Origin: JAOUEA01 sp963810945
Lineage (GTDB): Bacteria; Actinomycetota; UBA4738; HRBIN12
Assembly: GCA_963810945.1 (NCBI GenBank)
Contig: CAWEPI010000014.1
Coordinates: 248,001-312,000 of the forward strand
DNA length: 64,000 nucleotides
Direction of reading: 5' to 3'
Shown here one piece after another: positions 63,175 through 64,000 of this stretch (position 1 is its first letter; each line of letters begins with the position of its first letter). Under the pieces are notes generated by a model, which worked only from the letters and a program-made list of their open reading frames with translations, did not search any database and was not told where the DNA came from. A program made the translations under genes and the position numbers.

Positions 63175-64000
63175 GGGCGGCTCCTCCTTCGGACGCGGGC
63201 ACGAGGAACGGGTTGGGCGTGGTCGCCCACGGGCGCACGTCGGCGTGCTCGAAGGTCGTCCAACAGACCCAATAGTGCGCGCCGCGCGAATACGCGTCCG
63301 TCATGTCGATGCAATCGGCCTCCCGTCCGTGTGGCGACGAGCGTTGGGCGAAGCCCACGATGTCGGACGAGCGGTCCGTACATGGCACGAGCTCGACCGA
63401 GTGACCACGGCCGATGCCGCAGAGGAACGCGATCTCGGGGGGCGGCCTCGTCAATGACCTCGTATGCGACGTCGCGATGCCGCGCATCGGAGATACCGCG
63501 GAGGGTCCCGGCGCCACGGAGGCGTCGGGCCTCAGCGCATCGGCCCCGGCGACGATCGCGGGAGGCGAGACCACCGGCTCCACGGGCCCCTGACCGAAGC
63601 GCCCCAGCGTGACCATCTGCAGGAACATCGTGAGGAGAAGCACCAGTCCGCCGATCACGATGGGAACCATGAACAGGAAGAAAGCGAGCTTGAAGAGTCC
63701 GACCACGAGGGTCGCCGCCAGCTCCACCAGCCGCGTGGGTGATACCTGCGGCCGGAGGGGGCGGCGCGCGATGCGCGAACGCGGGAGCGGTTCGACGCCG
63801 TAGGTATCGAGCAGTTCGGCGTGGATCTCCGACGCCGCCCGACCCGGCCGTCGCTGACGCCTCTGATGGAAGCTGCAGAGCGCAGTGAGCGGCCCGTTCT
63901 CGTCGAGCACCACCGACGGGCTCGTGACGAGGCCCACGCGCAGGCACGGACCGCAGACGAGCGCGAGGCGCGCGGGATACGCCTTCGCGGAGCGCGCGCC
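63161..64000 (-). CDS. Cysteine-motif (possible zinc-ribbon) membrane protein, 5' partial
   Basis: The reading stays open to the right edge of the window, so the start is outside. The visible 5' part contains LVCGPCLRVG and ALCSFHQRRQ, which look like a zinc-ribbon type pair (Cys-Gly-Pro-Cys...Cys-Ser-Phe-His). Then comes RIARRPLRPQVSPTRLVELA and two hydrophobic segments (LVVGLFKLAFFLFMVPIVIG, LVLLLTMFLQMV). The last 140 residues have scattered Cys/His (FLCGIGRGHSVELVPCTD, AHYWVCWTTFEH). No family recognised. It ends 14 bases inside the start of the Pro/Glu-rich gene, so they may form an operon. Confidence 0.6.
   Translation of the reverse strand, partial: GARSAKAYPARLALVCGPCLRVGLVTSPSVVLDENGPLTALCSFHQRRQRRPGRAASEIHAELLDTYGVEPLPRSRIARRPLRPQVSPTRLVELAATLVVGLFKLAFFLFMVPIVIGGLVLLLTMFLQMVTLGRFGQGPVEPVVSPPAIVAGADALRPDASVAPGPSAVSPMRGIATSHTRSLTRPPPEIAFLCGIGRGHSVELVPCTDRSSDIVGFAQRSSPHGREADCIDMTDAYSRGAHYWVCWTTFEHADVRPWATTPNPFLVPASEGGAAHGDR

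Overview
The window is one continuous stretch of very GC-rich bacterial DNA. It has short intergenic gaps, many GTG starts, Shine-Dalgarno-type ribosome binding sites and no rRNA, tRNA, CRISPR array or transposase that I could recognise. The family content (holin-X/DUF3618 pair, DUF1326/DUF2182 pair, DUF1996, DUF6650, SigE-like ECF factors, many class III nucleotidyl cyclases, alpha/beta-hydrolase-cyclase fusions, DrrA/DrrB transporter) points to an uncultured, soil- or water-type lineage of Actinomycetota. A high-GC Chloroflexota or Dormibacterota relative cannot be excluded. Many genes carry single-base frameshifts in otherwise well-conserved reading, so the sequence is probably a draft or metagenome assembly with residual indels. 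A few loci look truly decayed.

Layout. 1-5 kb: the 3' part of a LAL-type LuxR regulator, a sigma-region-2-only protein, small ORFs, and a DUF2182/DUF1326 membrane/cysteine pair. 5-12 kb: secreted subtilase, alpha/beta-hydrolase-cyclase fusion, holin-X/DUF3618 cassette, VOC protein, flavodoxin plus ICMT-like methyltransferase, DUF1996 protein. 12-25 kb: an ECF sigma/TolB-propeller pair, three further exported propeller proteins, cyclopropane-fatty-acid synthase, sulfatase, a NatA ATPase with a wrecked NatB partner, and a methyltransferase. 25-31 kb: a complete five-gene peptide/nickel-type ABC importer. 31-37 kb: dienelactone hydrolase, CPA2 antiporter, HTH-cyclase, monooxygenase, methyltransferase. 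37-40 kb: TetR regulator divergent from a DrrAB-type exporter and a LiaF-like protein, with a clear operator array between them. 40-47 kb: second ECF module, lipoprotein, SDR, Tat-exported multicopper oxidase. 47-53 kb: a very large cyclase-ATPase-TPR gene head-to-head with a second HTH-cyclase and a methyltransferase. 53-64 kb: cupredoxin-like lipoprotein, deleted alpha/beta hydrolase, SnoaL-like protein, MsrB, HAD protein, betaine-type binding protein next to a membrane cyclase, third ECF module with a repeat-bearing membrane partner, small exported proteins, and a partial zinc-ribbon membrane protein running off the right edge.

Themes. Signalling dominates. There are five class III cyclases with four different architectures and three ECF sigma genes, each overlapping a single-pass membrane protein that has no zinc anti-sigma motif. 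There is also a strong extracytoplasmic component: subtilase, propellers, multicopper oxidase, cupredoxin, sulfatase and several small exported proteins. No defence island, prophage or biosynthetic cluster was recognised. The most unusual observations are the three non-canonical ECF/membrane-partner pairs, the fusion protein with degenerate hydrolase and cyclase active sites, and the GAAC-N3-GTTC operator array with its 19-bp tandem duplication.
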